Positions 34,979 through 41,943 of a stretch of 64,000 nt of DNA are shown here, one piece after another; position 1 is the first letter of the stretch, and each line of letters opens with the position of its first letter. The position numbers and the translations under genes were made by a program. Location: IMG/VR virus record IMGVR_UViG_3300023235_000015, positions 38,343 to 102,342 of that record; one strand, given 5' to 3'. This DNA is from a virus. The notes beneath the pieces are model-generated. The model saw nothing but the letters and a program-made list of their open reading frames with translations. It made no database searches and was not told where the DNA came from.

Positions 34979-35048
34979 TTAGAAGTATAGCCATATACTA
35001 CGAAATGTATCATAATTGATCTATTCCGCAGTATATGAAATACGCCTA
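34979..35048 (-). promoter_or_regulatory. Leader hairpin element E (long loop)
   Basis: Core CATATACTGCG/CGTAGTATATG with a 24-nt loop, basal GTAT/ATAC. The most divergent copy apart from J and R. Confidence 0.65.
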
Positions 35049-35234
35049 GTATAATTCAAATACTTCACAATCATTATAGTCTCTTAGACCAAGACCTAGA
35101 TCATCTATAAGGATATCCAATGCCTGATCCATAGCGCGACTATCACTCTCTGCTTCAACAATAACGTTAATCGAGTAGTAATCATATATGTATACTACAT
35201 TGTAAAATTGTACCGTATCATGAAGTTTCATCAT
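35046..35234 (-). CDS. Small hypothetical protein
   Basis: 62 aa (MMKLHDTVQFYNVVYIYDYY...DYNDCEVFELY), containing VIVEAESDSRAMDQALDILI, again a strand plus EAES helix. Overlaps the upstream gene by 17 nt; stop TAG is shared with element E. Confidence 0.65.
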   Translation of the reverse strand: MMKLHDTVQFYNVVYIYDYYSINVIVEAESDSRAMDQALDILIDDLGLGLRDYNDCEVFELY

Positions 35235-35496
35235 TAATATCCAGCTTTCTAATAATAGCCTTAGTTACAGTTTCATTAGTAACCCTGTAAATTCTATCGT
35301 TATCGTAGCCATTTGTATAATCCCAAATGTCAGCTTCATTATAAAGGCCAGCTTCAAGTATCGCTACTACAAACTCTTCAGCAGACTTTATACCTTCAAA
35401 CAAAATGAGTGGACCAAATTGATCACTTCCATCATACCTGCCAGTTACATAAAACCTTACACGGATAGGCCATGACTCTTCTGAATCTAGATTCAT
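35218..35496 (-). CDS. Hypothetical protein
   Basis: 92 aa (MNLDSEESWPIRVRFYVTGR...). Preceded by element F and TAGAGAGATAAA. Not recognised. Confidence 0.65.
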   Translation of the reverse strand: MNLDSEESWPIRVRFYVTGRYDGSDQFGPLILFEGIKSAEEFVVAILEAGLYNEADIWDYTNGYDNDRIYRVTNETVTKAIIRKLDINDETS

Positions 35497-35534
35497 TTTA
35501 TCTCTCTATTTTTTTGTTTATTTATAATTAACAA

Positions 35535-35588
35535 TTAGAAGTATAATCAAGTGTTACTCAATTAAGAGCAACACTTAATATACACCTA
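35535..35588 (-). promoter_or_regulatory. Leader hairpin element F
   Basis: Core AAGTGTTGCTC/GAGTAACACTT, basal GTAT/ATAC. Forty-five further noncoding bases separate it from the upstream gene, unlike most copies. Confidence 0.75.
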
Positions 35589-35633
35589 GTCTCGCATGGT
35601 CAATCCATTATAGCAGGTCTGACGATTGCGCGT

Positions 35634-35954
35634 TTACTCACCAGATAGGTTCACAAGTATTCCAAACATGTTTTCCATATACTGATGAGCTTCCAGTCTA
35701 GAGTTATGTTCTAGAACATCAACAAAGCCCTGAGAGTCTGTAGATAGAGTCCAATTAGCAACTCTAAAAACATGCAGGCCATCTTCTGTAACACTACCTA
35801 TTTCAGAATCATGCATATTATCTAACCAAATAGAACACATAGCTTCTTCAATAGCTATAAGCCGTTCCTGTATATCATTAACCTGTCTTTTAGGCCATTC
35901 AATTGCAGGATTATTTGCTATTTTAATTATTTCTTCCGGCTTTAGATTATTCAT
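35634..35954 (-). CDS. Hypothetical protein
   Basis: 106 aa (MNNLKPEEIIKIANNPAIEW...), helical N-terminus; coupled to the upstream gene by a one-base overlap. Not recognised. Confidence 0.65.
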   Translation of the reverse strand: MNNLKPEEIIKIANNPAIEWPKRQVNDIQERLIAIEEAMCSIWLDNMHDSEIGSVTEDGLHVFRVANWTLSTDSQGFVDVLEHNSRLEAHQYMENMFGILVNLSGE

Positions 35955-36265
35955 TAGTGAATCACATCGTATTCAACTTTTGGCTCTTTAAAAAGATGCC
36001 ATTTATCATCTTCAATAACATGGGCAGATTTTTCAAGATACTCGCCTTGATAATAGTCAATACAAATTGAACCATCAGGATAACTATACCAATTATCTAA
36101 AAGCTCAAGACCTTCGCCTTCAATAAAATCATGAAACTCTTTTTCAGTTTCAAAAATTTCAGGCGTTTGAGTAATAATATGAAATTTTCTTTGCCCATCT
36201 TCAGACAAAATATCATTTTCATCATCATTATACCAATAACTATCAATAATATTTACCTTAATCAT
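35954..36265 (-). CDS. Hypothetical protein
   Basis: 103 aa (MIKVNIIDSYWYNDDENDIL...), acidic; preceded by element G. Not recognised. Confidence 0.65.
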   Translation of the reverse strand: MIKVNIIDSYWYNDDENDILSEDGQRKFHIITQTPEIFETEKEFHDFIEGEGLELLDNWYSYPDGSICIDYYQGEYLEKSAHVIEDDKWHLFKEPKVEYDVIH

Positions 36266-36293
36266 TTCTTCTCTCTTTTCTTTTGTTTATTAA

Positions 36294-36346
36294 TTAGAAG
36301 CTTAGATATCTGCTACCTAAAAGATAGCAGATACACTAAACACCTA
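36294..36346 (-). promoter_or_regulatory. Leader hairpin element G
   Basis: Core TATCTGCTA/TAGCAGATA with six-base basal stem GTTTAG/CTAAGC. TAG of the flank is the upstream stop codon. Confidence 0.78.
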
Positions 36347-36577
36347 GTTAGAGTAAGAGTCAGTAAGTGAAAAGCTAATTGAGCCTCCAACAGTTTCTTG
36401 GTTATATGAACCAGTACTATCAAGTGCGTCAATAACATTGATAGCATTGCAACCATCAGTAACTTCACCAATAAAAGCTCCAACCATAATCAGATCAGAC
36501 TTATCTTCACTAAACAGGTTCATATCATCAATAAGTTCGTCATTGATATTCTTAATTACAACATTCATGCTTGGCAT
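36344..36577 (-). CDS. Hypothetical protein
   Basis: 77 aa from ATG 36577 (MPSMNVVIKNINDELIDDMN); ATG 36568 is possible. Contains GGSISFSLTDSYSN at the C-terminus. Stop shared with element G. Confidence 0.6.
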   Translation of the reverse strand: MPSMNVVIKNINDELIDDMNLFSEDKSDLIMVGAFIGEVTDGCNAINVIDALDSTGSYNQETVGGSISFSLTDSYSN

Positions 36578-36613
36578 TTGTTTTTCTCTCTTTTTGTTTT
36601 GTATTTATATCAG

Positions 36614-36666
36614 TTAGAGGATTAATCAAGCGCCGCTATTTCTAACGACGCTTAATAATTACCTAA
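36614..36666 (-). promoter_or_regulatory. Leader hairpin element H
   Basis: Core AAGCGTCGTTA/TAGCGGCGCTT closed by GAAA, basal ATTATT/GATTAAT. TAG is the upstream stop. Confidence 0.78.
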
Positions 36667-37277
36667 CTAGCTTGAAAACTCTCAAGCCACTCAATCAACG
36701 CATCTCCCATATCTTCACTAGCATGGAAAAAATATTGATCAATATTAGTATAGCCTTGTGGGCCTTCTTCAACTTCAACATTGAGTTCTACAGGGCCATC
36801 TTCATCATCTATGTCACACTCAGACCAAAAATCATAAACATCTTCATTAGTGATGCTTACACCTTCAGGAATAGCTTGTGCGAACATAAGCGGCCAATTT
36901 TGAGAGTATTCATTACTTACTCTACACTCATCACCCTCAAAGATAATCTCAGCAATGTAAATCAAGTTATCGCAAAGATTAAACTCATCAGAAAGCATTT
37001 CTCTAAGAAGCTTAGGCGAAAGTTTAACAGACCAAAACTTGCGACCATCTTCTTCATGAACCTTAAGAGCTTTATCAATCAATCCGCCCTGCTTCTTAAT
37101 GCCTTTAATTGTAGACTCAGTAGCAAGACAACTAATAGCACAAGCTTTCCAACTCTCAACTTCAGTCTTACCATTAGTTGAGTAGTTGATTTTACCATAA
37201 TTACGACGAGCAACATGATCCAATTCCTTATGCTCAGTAGCACGACGAACTAGAACATCTTTATTCTTGATAATCAT
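36663..37277 (-). CDS. Hypothetical protein
   Basis: 204 aa (MIIKNKDVLVRRATEHKELD...EWLESFQAS). Acidic overall; no motif recognised. Preceded by element I; stop shared with element H. Confidence 0.68.
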   Translation of the reverse strand: MIIKNKDVLVRRATEHKELDHVARRNYGKINYSTNGKTEVESWKACAISCLATESTIKGIKKQGGLIDKALKVHEEDGRKFWSVKLSPKLLREMLSDEFNLCDNLIYIAEIIFEGDECRVSNEYSQNWPLMFAQAIPEGVSITNEDVYDFWSECDIDDEDGPVELNVEVEEGPQGYTNIDQYFFHASEDMGDALIEWLESFQAS

Positions 37278-37303
37278 TTGTTTCTCTCTCTTTTGTTTTT
37301 ATA

Positions 37304-37356
37304 TTAGAAGTATAATCAAGTAGTGGATTTCCGCCCACTACTTAATATACGCCTAA
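37304..37356 (-). promoter_or_regulatory. Leader hairpin element I
   Basis: Core identical to element B (AAGTAGTGG/CCACTACTT over GCGGAAAT); basal GTAT/ATAC. Confidence 0.8.
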
Positions 37357-37359
37357 CTT

Positions 37360-37962
37360 TTATACAGCGTTAGCATTGAACTTTTCAAGTTCATAATCAC
37401 AAAATGAATCAAACGCGCTTGCTGCATGACCAATTGGCAGAGGCAGAATGATTGAAGAATTATAATAAACTTCAACTTCAGTCTCATCAAGAAACTCGCC
37501 ATCATCATCATAAAGTTCTTCTGAATCTGTATTATAGTTATGAAAAACTTGAAGATTAAGATCAGAGACTTCAATTGCGTTAGCAACTGCCTCATTCTCA
37601 ATAGTCATTTCCCAAAGATTTTCACCAACTTGATCGCCATAATCGCTACCTTGAATCTGAGATTGAAAATTCAAAGCATTAGCAATAAGGCAAGCACTAG
37701 AATCTGTAGGTGTACTAGGAATAAGTTCATGCAGCATATCATTAGAACCACCAACTCTACGAATATCATTCGCAAAAGCAAGAAGCTCATCAACACTAGC
37801 GCGTTCTCTAATAGCATTAAGATCATCATGTTCTACATACTCTTCAATATGCCATTCAACATCTTCCGCACTCATGTTGTCAAACTTAATTGTGTTTGTA
37901 GTAGTAATAATAATCTTACGGCTACTAACAGGATCAACTACGACATACTTATTTTTATTCAT
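37360..37962 (-). CDS. Hypothetical protein, paralog of 33314
   Basis: 200 aa. VVDPVSSRKIIIT, IRERASVDELLAFANDIR, ELIPSTPTDSSACLIANALN and GHAASAFDSFCDYELEKFN align with the 33314 product. It carries an extra acidic insert EELYDDDGEFLDETEVEV. Function unknown. Confidence 0.7.
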   Translation of the reverse strand: MNKNKYVVVDPVSSRKIIITTTNTIKFDNMSAEDVEWHIEEYVEHDDLNAIRERASVDELLAFANDIRRVGGSNDMLHELIPSTPTDSSACLIANALNFQSQIQGSDYGDQVGENLWEMTIENEAVANAIEVSDLNLQVFHNYNTDSEELYDDDGEFLDETEVEVYYNSSIILPLPIGHAASAFDSFCDYELEKFNANAV

Positions 37963-37992
37963 TGTTTTCTCTCTCTATTTGTTTTTATTTTA

Positions 37993-38045
37993 TTAGAAGA
38001 ATAAACATACACTACTATTTCTAGCAGTGCATGGTAGTCGCCTAA
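37993..38045 (-). promoter_or_regulatory. Leader hairpin element J
   Basis: Core ATGCACTGCTA/TAGTAGTGTAT closed by GAAA; the basal stem is weaker than in the other copies. Confidence 0.7.
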
Positions 38046-38046
38046 T

Positions 38047-38217
38047 TTATTCAATTCCGCAAGCTGAAAAGAACGTATCTCTATTAAAATATTCATTATC
38101 AGATTCCAGAATTATTGCTAAGTTGTAAGCGAAGATAACTTTATCTTCTCTGTCATTGAACAAATGAGACTGTTCTACAAACAATCTAGCAAGCGCCCTA
38201 TAATGTTTTTTACTCAT
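38047..38217 (-). CDS. Small hypothetical protein
   Basis: 56 aa, MSKKHYRALARLFVEQSHLF then NDREDKVIFAYNLAIILESD. Overlaps the upstream gene (ATGA). No leader element of its own. Confidence 0.62.
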   Translation of the reverse strand: MSKKHYRALARLFVEQSHLFNDREDKVIFAYNLAIILESDNEYFNRDTFFSACGIE

Positions 38218-38492
38218 TTTAGATATCCTTCTCCAAAACAGTCTACTACTAGACTATTTTCGTGGTCAAATACTTCTTGAAGTGGCATATCATTGTATGC
38301 CGGACCACTTTTAGCATCTGGCAGAGCAACAATAAGCAGACCTTCATTAGCCATACAGACAGCAGTTTCTACATTCAAACACCTATCATAAGGCTCGTCA
38401 TATTTACCATGCTCAAAAGCAATAGCAACAATTTCGCACCCTTCATAAGGCTCAGTCCATTCAGGCTTAATCTGAATATCACTTATGTTCAT
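38214..38492 (-). CDS. Hypothetical protein
   Basis: 92 aa (MNISDIQIKPEWTEPYEGCE...). Preceded by element K. Not recognised. Confidence 0.65.
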   Translation of the reverse strand: MNISDIQIKPEWTEPYEGCEIVAIAFEHGKYDEPYDRCLNVETAVCMANEGLLIVALPDAKSGPAYNDMPLQEVFDHENSLVVDCFGEGYLK

Positions 38493-38522
38493 TATTCTTC
38501 TCTCTCTATTGTTTTTATATTA

Positions 38523-38575
38523 TCAGAGGATTAATCAAGTGCTGGTTTTTGCGCCAGCACTTAATAATCACCTAA
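38523..38575 (-). promoter_or_regulatory. Leader hairpin element K
   Basis: Core AAGTGCTGG/CCAGCACTT, basal GATT/AATC (covarying with GTAT/ATAC elsewhere). Upstream gene stop is shared. Confidence 0.8.
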
Positions 38576-38673
38576 CTCTTTTTATTTACTATTACTATCA
38601 AACTAGGTATAACTACAGTTACAAATATAACCGCACCTGTAATATCTAAAATGTTGATAATTTTTTCGTCCAT
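38572..38673 (-). CDS. Very small membrane protein
   Basis: 33 aa, MDEKIINILDITGAVIFVTV then VIPSLIVIVNKKS. One membrane helix; its TAG stop opens element K. Confidence 0.5.
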   Translation of the reverse strand: MDEKIINILDITGAVIFVTVVIPSLIVIVNKKS

Positions 38674-38686
38674 AGTATATCAACAC

Positions 38687-38947
38687 TTACATATAAACGA
38701 TATAGTTTTCAATGTAATCCATTGCGGATTCATTAATCCATTCCTCACAAAGTTTATTGAACTCTTTGTAAGTAACTTTTGTAGGCTCGCCTTTAGCATA
38801 GTCATAGAAATTGATACAATCAAATATAATAGCTTTACTAAGACCAATATTGATATAAACTCCACCATCATAGTAAAACTTGAAATTATAACCTTCATAG
38901 ACAATAGACTTTTCACGCCAATCTACTATCTCATCTTCTTTAGACAT
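38687..38947 (-). CDS. Hypothetical protein
   Basis: 86 aa (MSKEDEIVDWREKSIVYEGY...). Preceded by element L. Not recognised. Confidence 0.65.
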   Translation of the reverse strand: MSKEDEIVDWREKSIVYEGYNFKFYYDGGVYINIGLSKAIIFDCINFYDYAKGEPTKVTYKEFNKLCEEWINESAMDYIENYIVYM

Positions 38948-38971
38948 TTTCTTCTCTCTATTGTGTTTTTA

Positions 38972-39023
38972 TTAGAAGCTTAATCAAGTAGTGGATTTCC
39001 GCCCACTACTTAATAAACGCCTA
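38972..39023 (-). promoter_or_regulatory. Leader hairpin element L
   Basis: Core identical to B and I, but basal GTTT/AAGC instead of GTAT/ATAC. TAG is the upstream stop. Confidence 0.8.
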
Positions 39024-39287
39024 TTCGTAATACGGTTGTTCTTTTAGTTCATGGTCGCCAAGAGATTCTTCTGAATAGAAAACAGTATCATCACTACCAG
39101 CCATAGAATATCTATCAGGCTTTGTAATGTTTTCAGCAGAATTAAGCGCCCTAGCAATCTTAGAAGCATATTCTTGATTATCAGCTATTGCCAACAGTCT
39201 AACATGCATAGGATTATCATACCACCATCCACCTTCTTCTGGACCGCCATATTCACGAGACACGGAATATTCACTAATGTATATCAT
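39021..39287 (-). CDS. Conserved phage hypothetical protein
   Basis: 88 aa from ATG 39287 (MIYISEYSVSREYGGPEEGG), chosen because it overlaps the upstream stop (ATGA). The YGGPEEGGWWY motif is familiar from actinophage hypothetical proteins. Stop shared with element L. Confidence 0.7.
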   Translation of the reverse strand: MIYISEYSVSREYGGPEEGGWWYDNPMHVRLLAIADNQEYASKIARALNSAENITKPDRYSMAGSDDTVFYSEESLGDHELKEQPYYE

Positions 39288-39412
39288 GCGATATTTTCTG
39301 ACCACTTTGGAACATTCCACATTACATCACTAATAGCAAACTGTGGAACATTACTAATACTATCGTAATCTTTAGCGTTCATACGAATTACAAAAAGAAT
39401 GTATTCGTTCAT
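39284..39412 (-). CDS. Small hypothetical protein
   Basis: 42 aa, MNEYILFVIRMNAKDYDSIS then NVPQFAISDVMWNVPKW. Preceded by element M and the conserved ribosome-binding segment. Confidence 0.62.
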   Translation of the reverse strand: MNEYILFVIRMNAKDYDSISNVPQFAISDVMWNVPKWSENIA

Positions 39413-39440
39413 TTATTTCTTCTCTCTATTGTTTACATAA

Positions 39441-39491
39441 TCAGAGGCTTATACATACGCTATTTTCATAGCGCATGTTATAAACACCTAA
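39441..39491 (-). promoter_or_regulatory. Leader hairpin element M
   Basis: Core ACATGCGCTA/TAGCGTATGT over TGAAAA, basal GTTTATA/TATAAGC. TAG is the upstream stop. Confidence 0.78.
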
Positions 39492-39655
39492 TCTTCTCTA
39501 ATAGCGCCAGTAATCATTAGCACAATTCCTACAGATACTTGAACAGTACCTATTGCTATATACCATGAAATACTATCAGGTTCAGCACTAGGAATATTAC
39601 TAAGCATGTAAGCGCCCCATAATATATTGAACAGTCCTATTAGTTTATTAGCCAT
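39488..39655 (-). CDS. Small membrane protein
   Basis: 55 aa from ATG 39655 (MANKLIGLFNILWGAYMLSN), two hydrophobic stretches (second: WYIAIGTVQVSVGIVLMITG). Overlaps the upstream gene end; stop shared with element M. Confidence 0.65.
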   Translation of the reverse strand: MANKLIGLFNILWGAYMLSNIPSAEPDSISWYIAIGTVQVSVGIVLMITGAIRED

Positions 39656-40004
39656 ATACAAGCTCATCAAATATACTTACTTGAAGAATAGCGTCAGCAT
39701 CCCAAGCATCAATGTTGCCAGCATTATTTTCTTTACTAGCATTGTTGATATTTTGTGCCATTGTTCCATTAATTTTCATATCGCGGCTGTTGATCTTTCC
39801 AAGACCCACAACTACAGTATCCAAATTAATATGGAATACTTCACCAACAGGGTTATCTTCCCATTCATCCCAAACTACAATTGTAGCTGTGGAAGAATCA
39901 AGATCATAACTTTCTAGTCGTCGCCAAGTATTAGAACCAAAATCTTCAACTATACAAGTGAAAACATCAGTCAAAAACTTATGACGAATATCGAATTCAG
40001 ACAT
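39648..40004 (-). CDS. Hypothetical protein
   Basis: 118 aa (MSEFDIRHKFLTDVFTCIVE...). Preceded by element N. Not recognised. Confidence 0.65.
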   Translation of the reverse strand: MSEFDIRHKFLTDVFTCIVEDFGSNTWRRLESYDLDSSTATIVVWDEWEDNPVGEVFHINLDTVVVGLGKINSRDMKINGTMAQNINNASKENNAGNIDAWDADAILQVSIFDELVYG

Positions 40005-40030
40005 ATTTCCTCTCTCTATTGTTTTTTTAC

Positions 40031-40083
40031 TTAGAAGCTTATAGATACTCTACTTTTCAGCAGAGCATCTTATAAACACCTAA
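40031..40083 (-). promoter_or_regulatory. Leader hairpin element N
   Basis: Core AGATGCTCTGCT/AGTAGAGTATCT closed by GAAA, basal GTTTATA/TATAAGC. Confidence 0.8.
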
Positions 40084-40323
40084 CTAAAACGCTGTGATTG
40101 TGTATCTCATATTATTATTTGTTACAGCTTCACCATCAGCTAACACTTCAACAATGTCTCTGACAATGTTTTCAGACCATTCAGCATAATCAATGGCATG
40201 AGTTTCCAAAGACTTTTTAATCTCTGGCGAATAAAAACTGTTAAGAGTCAAACTTTCGACTTTTTCACTAGTAACGAAAACCCTAGTGTCATGGTCAATT
40301 AAACAGTATTCCATATCGGGCAT
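40084..40323 (-). CDS. Hypothetical protein
   Basis: 79 aa from ATG 40323 (MPDMEYCLIDHDTRVFVTSE), the first start after the conserved ribosome-binding segment. Not recognised. Confidence 0.65.
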   Translation of the reverse strand: MPDMEYCLIDHDTRVFVTSEKVESLTLNSFYSPEIKKSLETHAIDYAEWSENIVRDIVEVLADGEAVTNNNMRYTITAF

Positions 40324-40349
40324 AATTTTCTTCTCTCTATTGTTTTTTA

Positions 40350-40398
40350 TCAGAAGTATAATCAAGTACCCGTAAACGGATACTTAATATACGCCTAA
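40350..40398 (-). promoter_or_regulatory. Leader hairpin element O
   Basis: Core AAGTATCCG/CGGGTACTT over TTTA, basal GTAT/ATAC. The shortest copy. Confidence 0.78.
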
Positions 40399-40402
40399 GA
40401 AC

Positions 40403-40588
40403 TTATGGAGTCCAGCGTTTACTGCTTTCCAAATTGTTAACTTTCTGAAGAAGTCTTTCTATCGTAGAATCTTTGATATTTATGATATCTTCCAGCATTT
40501 CAGTCTGCTTAATCAAACAATCAATTGTGTCGCTTTTTATATCAATTGTTTCACGCTGAATATTTATGATCTGTTCTTGTTCACTCAT
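40403..40588 (-). CDS. Small coiled-coil protein
   Basis: 61 aa from ATG 40588 (MSEQEQIINIQRETIDIKSD). Heptad-like I/L spacing throughout predicts a coiled coil. Function unknown. Confidence 0.62.
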   Translation of the reverse strand: MSEQEQIINIQRETIDIKSDTIDCLIKQTEMLEDIINIKDSTIERLLQKVNNLESSKRWTP

Positions 40589-40614
40589 TTTATCTTCTCT
40601 CTTTTGTTTTTTAT

Positions 40615-40667
40615 TCAGAAGCTTAATCAAGTAGTAGTTTTTGCGCCACTACTTAATAAACACCTAA
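40615..40667 (-). promoter_or_regulatory. Leader hairpin element P
   Basis: Core AAGTAGT/ACTACTT over GGCGCAAAAACT, basal GTTT/AAGC. TAG is the upstream stop. Confidence 0.75.
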
Positions 40668-40816
40668 TCCCAAAGGTTTACAATCCACAACATGTTCATA
40701 ACTCCAACTCCAAAACAAACACCAGACAACCAATCAAATCCATAGAAAAGCAAAATCCAACTACAGATAAGAATGATTAGATTGGCTATCGTTGCAATAC
40801 CGCACTTACTATTCAT
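40664..40816 (-). CDS. Small membrane protein
   Basis: 50 aa from ATG 40816 (MNSKCGIATIANLIILICSW then ILLFYGFDWLSGVCFGVGVM). Two hydrophobic segments. Stop shared with element P. Confidence 0.62.
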   Translation of the reverse strand: MNSKCGIATIANLIILICSWILLFYGFDWLSGVCFGVGVMNMLWIVNLWD

Positions 40817-40839
40817 TATCTTCTCTCTTTTGTTTTTAT

Positions 40840-40892
40840 TCAGAAGTTTATACATACGCTACATAATAGCAGCGCATGTTATAAACACCTAA
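40840..40892 (-). promoter_or_regulatory. Leader hairpin element Q
   Basis: Core ACATGCGCT/AGCGTATGT, basal GTTTATA/TATAAAC (perfect pairs where M and N have a G-T). Confidence 0.78.
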
Positions 40893-40893
40893 A

Positions 40894-41046
40894 TCAGCGT
40901 TCAATCATTCGCCAAATTAGACTTCTTTTTGTATTTTCCTTGTTTTTCAGAGCAGATTCTGCACTTTCAACATCAGAGTAAACTTCAACATCATCCCAAA
41001 TTGCTTGAGGATGATTAGGCTTACTTTGAACAACGAATTCACTCAT
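40894..41046 (-). CDS. Small hypothetical protein
   Basis: 50 aa from ATG 41046 (MSEFVVQSKPNHPQAIWDDV EVYSDVESAESALKNKEN in two parts). Strand plus DVESAESA helix plan again. TGA stop just before element Q. Confidence 0.62.
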   Translation of the reverse strand: MSEFVVQSKPNHPQAIWDDVEVYSDVESAESALKNKENTKRSLIWRMIER

Positions 41047-41072
41047 TTTATCTTCTCTCTTTTTGTTTTTAT

Positions 41073-41158
41073 TCAGAAGTTTAATCAAGTAGTAACACTA
41101 ACGGGAACCGACATTGCCGGTCGCTATTATTTCGCGCCACTACTTAATAAACGCCTAA
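41073..41158 (-). promoter_or_regulatory. Leader hairpin element R (with insertion)
   Basis: Same arms as P (AAGTAGT/ACTACTT, basal GTTT/AAAC) but the loop holds about 30 extra bases with their own small hairpin, ACCG/CGGT. Confidence 0.72.
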
Positions 41159-41475
41159 AAGTCTGCTTTTACAGAAGTAAATCCTACAGTAACTTCTTGA
41201 CCAGCATAACGCCTAGCCTTAAAGGTATCATCAATGATGATAACAGCCTTACCTTTTTCAACTTTTACAAAATCGGCGGTGCAGCCGCTAAGATACTTGG
41301 GGCGAATGTTTTGAATCATTACTTTATCGCCATTTTCAAGCGACGAAATACTGACCCTAGAATAAGCCTTTTTTCTATCATTGATAACATCAATGATTTC
41401 TTCTAGATGGTTGTCATACTGACCATGAAAAACATCTTCCAAAAGTTCAGCAAGTTCACCATTTGTCTTTGTCAT
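41155..41475 (-). CDS. Hypothetical protein
   Basis: 106 aa. ENGDKVMIQNIRPKYLSGCT then ADFVKVEKGKAVIIID resembles a small SH3/KOW-like barrel. Preceded by element S; stop shared with element R. Confidence 0.65.
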   Translation of the reverse strand: MTKTNGELAELLEDVFHGQYDNHLEEIIDVINDRKKAYSRVSISSLENGDKVMIQNIRPKYLSGCTADFVKVEKGKAVIIIDDTFKARRYAGQEVTVGFTSVKADF

Positions 41476-41508
41476 TTTTTCTTCTCTCTTTTGTGATTCA
41501 TTGAACTA

Positions 41509-41559
41509 TTAGAAGCTTAGATATACCCTACATGGTGCAGGGTATACGCTAAACGCCTA
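41509..41559 (-). promoter_or_regulatory. Leader hairpin element S
   Basis: Core TATACCCT/AGGGTATA over GCACCATGT, basal GTTTAG/CTAAGC as in G. TAG is the upstream stop. Confidence 0.78.
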
Positions 41560-41697
41560 GATCATACCTAGATCAATAAGCGGAGAATTATTACCACAAG
41601 GACAAGTACCATCAGGTTCAACAATACAACCACAGTCTAAAGTAGCAATACCATCAGACATAATGGCTTCCAATTCAGCTAATTGTTCATCAGTCAT
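41557..41697 (-). CDS. Small zinc-ribbon-like protein
   Basis: 46 aa, MTDEQLAELEAIMSDGIATL then DCGCIVEPDGTCPCGNNSPL. CxC...CxC spacing suggests a small metal site. Stop shared with element S. Confidence 0.62.
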   Translation of the reverse strand: MTDEQLAELEAIMSDGIATLDCGCIVEPDGTCPCGNNSPLIDLGMI

Positions 41698-41723
41698 TTT
41701 TCTTCTCTCTTTTGTTTACATTA

Positions 41724-41776
41724 TCAGAAGCTTAATCATGCTCACATATTTCTATGTGAACATAATAAGCACCTAA
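41724..41776 (-). promoter_or_regulatory. Leader hairpin element T
   Basis: Core ATGTTCACATA/TATGTGAGCAT closed by GAAA, basal GCTT/AAGC. Upstream-most copy on the minus strand. Confidence 0.8.
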
Positions 41777-41782
41777 ATCAGT

Positions 41783-41842
41783 TCAGAATGACCACAGAAT
41801 TGCTACCAGAGCTTTTCTGTTCCAAATCCTAAACCAATTCAT
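41783..41842 (-). CDS. Possible tiny peptide
   Basis: 19 aa, MNWFRIWNRKALVAILWSF. Overlaps the upstream stop (ATGA). Too short to be sure; hydrophobic end suggests membrane contact. Confidence 0.3.
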   Translation of the reverse strand: MNWFRIWNRKALVAILWSF

Positions 41843-41943
41843 TTTGTTACAATAGTGAGGTCTTTCAGCTTTTTGTCATTCATGAGTTGCTGAAAGTCAA
41901 ACAGCGACATAATCGCTGCATGCTGCTTATTACTTCTAACCAT
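41839..41943 (-). CDS. Small hypothetical protein
   Basis: 34 aa, MVRSNKQHAAIMSLFDFQQL then MNDKKLKDLTIVTK. Good RBS (AGAGAGAAGGAAACA). First gene whose leader belongs to the TCACCAT family. Confidence 0.5.
   Translation of the reverse strand: MVRSNKQHAAIMSLFDFQQLMNDKKLKDLTIVTK

Noticed and set aside
31802-41406. Many plus-strand open frames opposite the minus-strand accessory genes
   Set aside because: They are shadows of AT-rich minus genes, rich in Ile/Phe/Asn, without ribosome-binding sites, and the minus frames have overlaps and conserved leaders.
32864-41776. CRISPR array as explanation for the regularly spaced repeats
   Set aside because: Spacing follows whole genes, the repeats vary in their stems, and each lies directly before a start codon; no cas genes other than a lone Cas4-like exonuclease.
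32864-41776. Rho-independent terminators as explanation for the leader hairpins
   Set aside because: Stems are not followed by T runs on the minus strand but by A-rich sequence and a ribosome-binding site.
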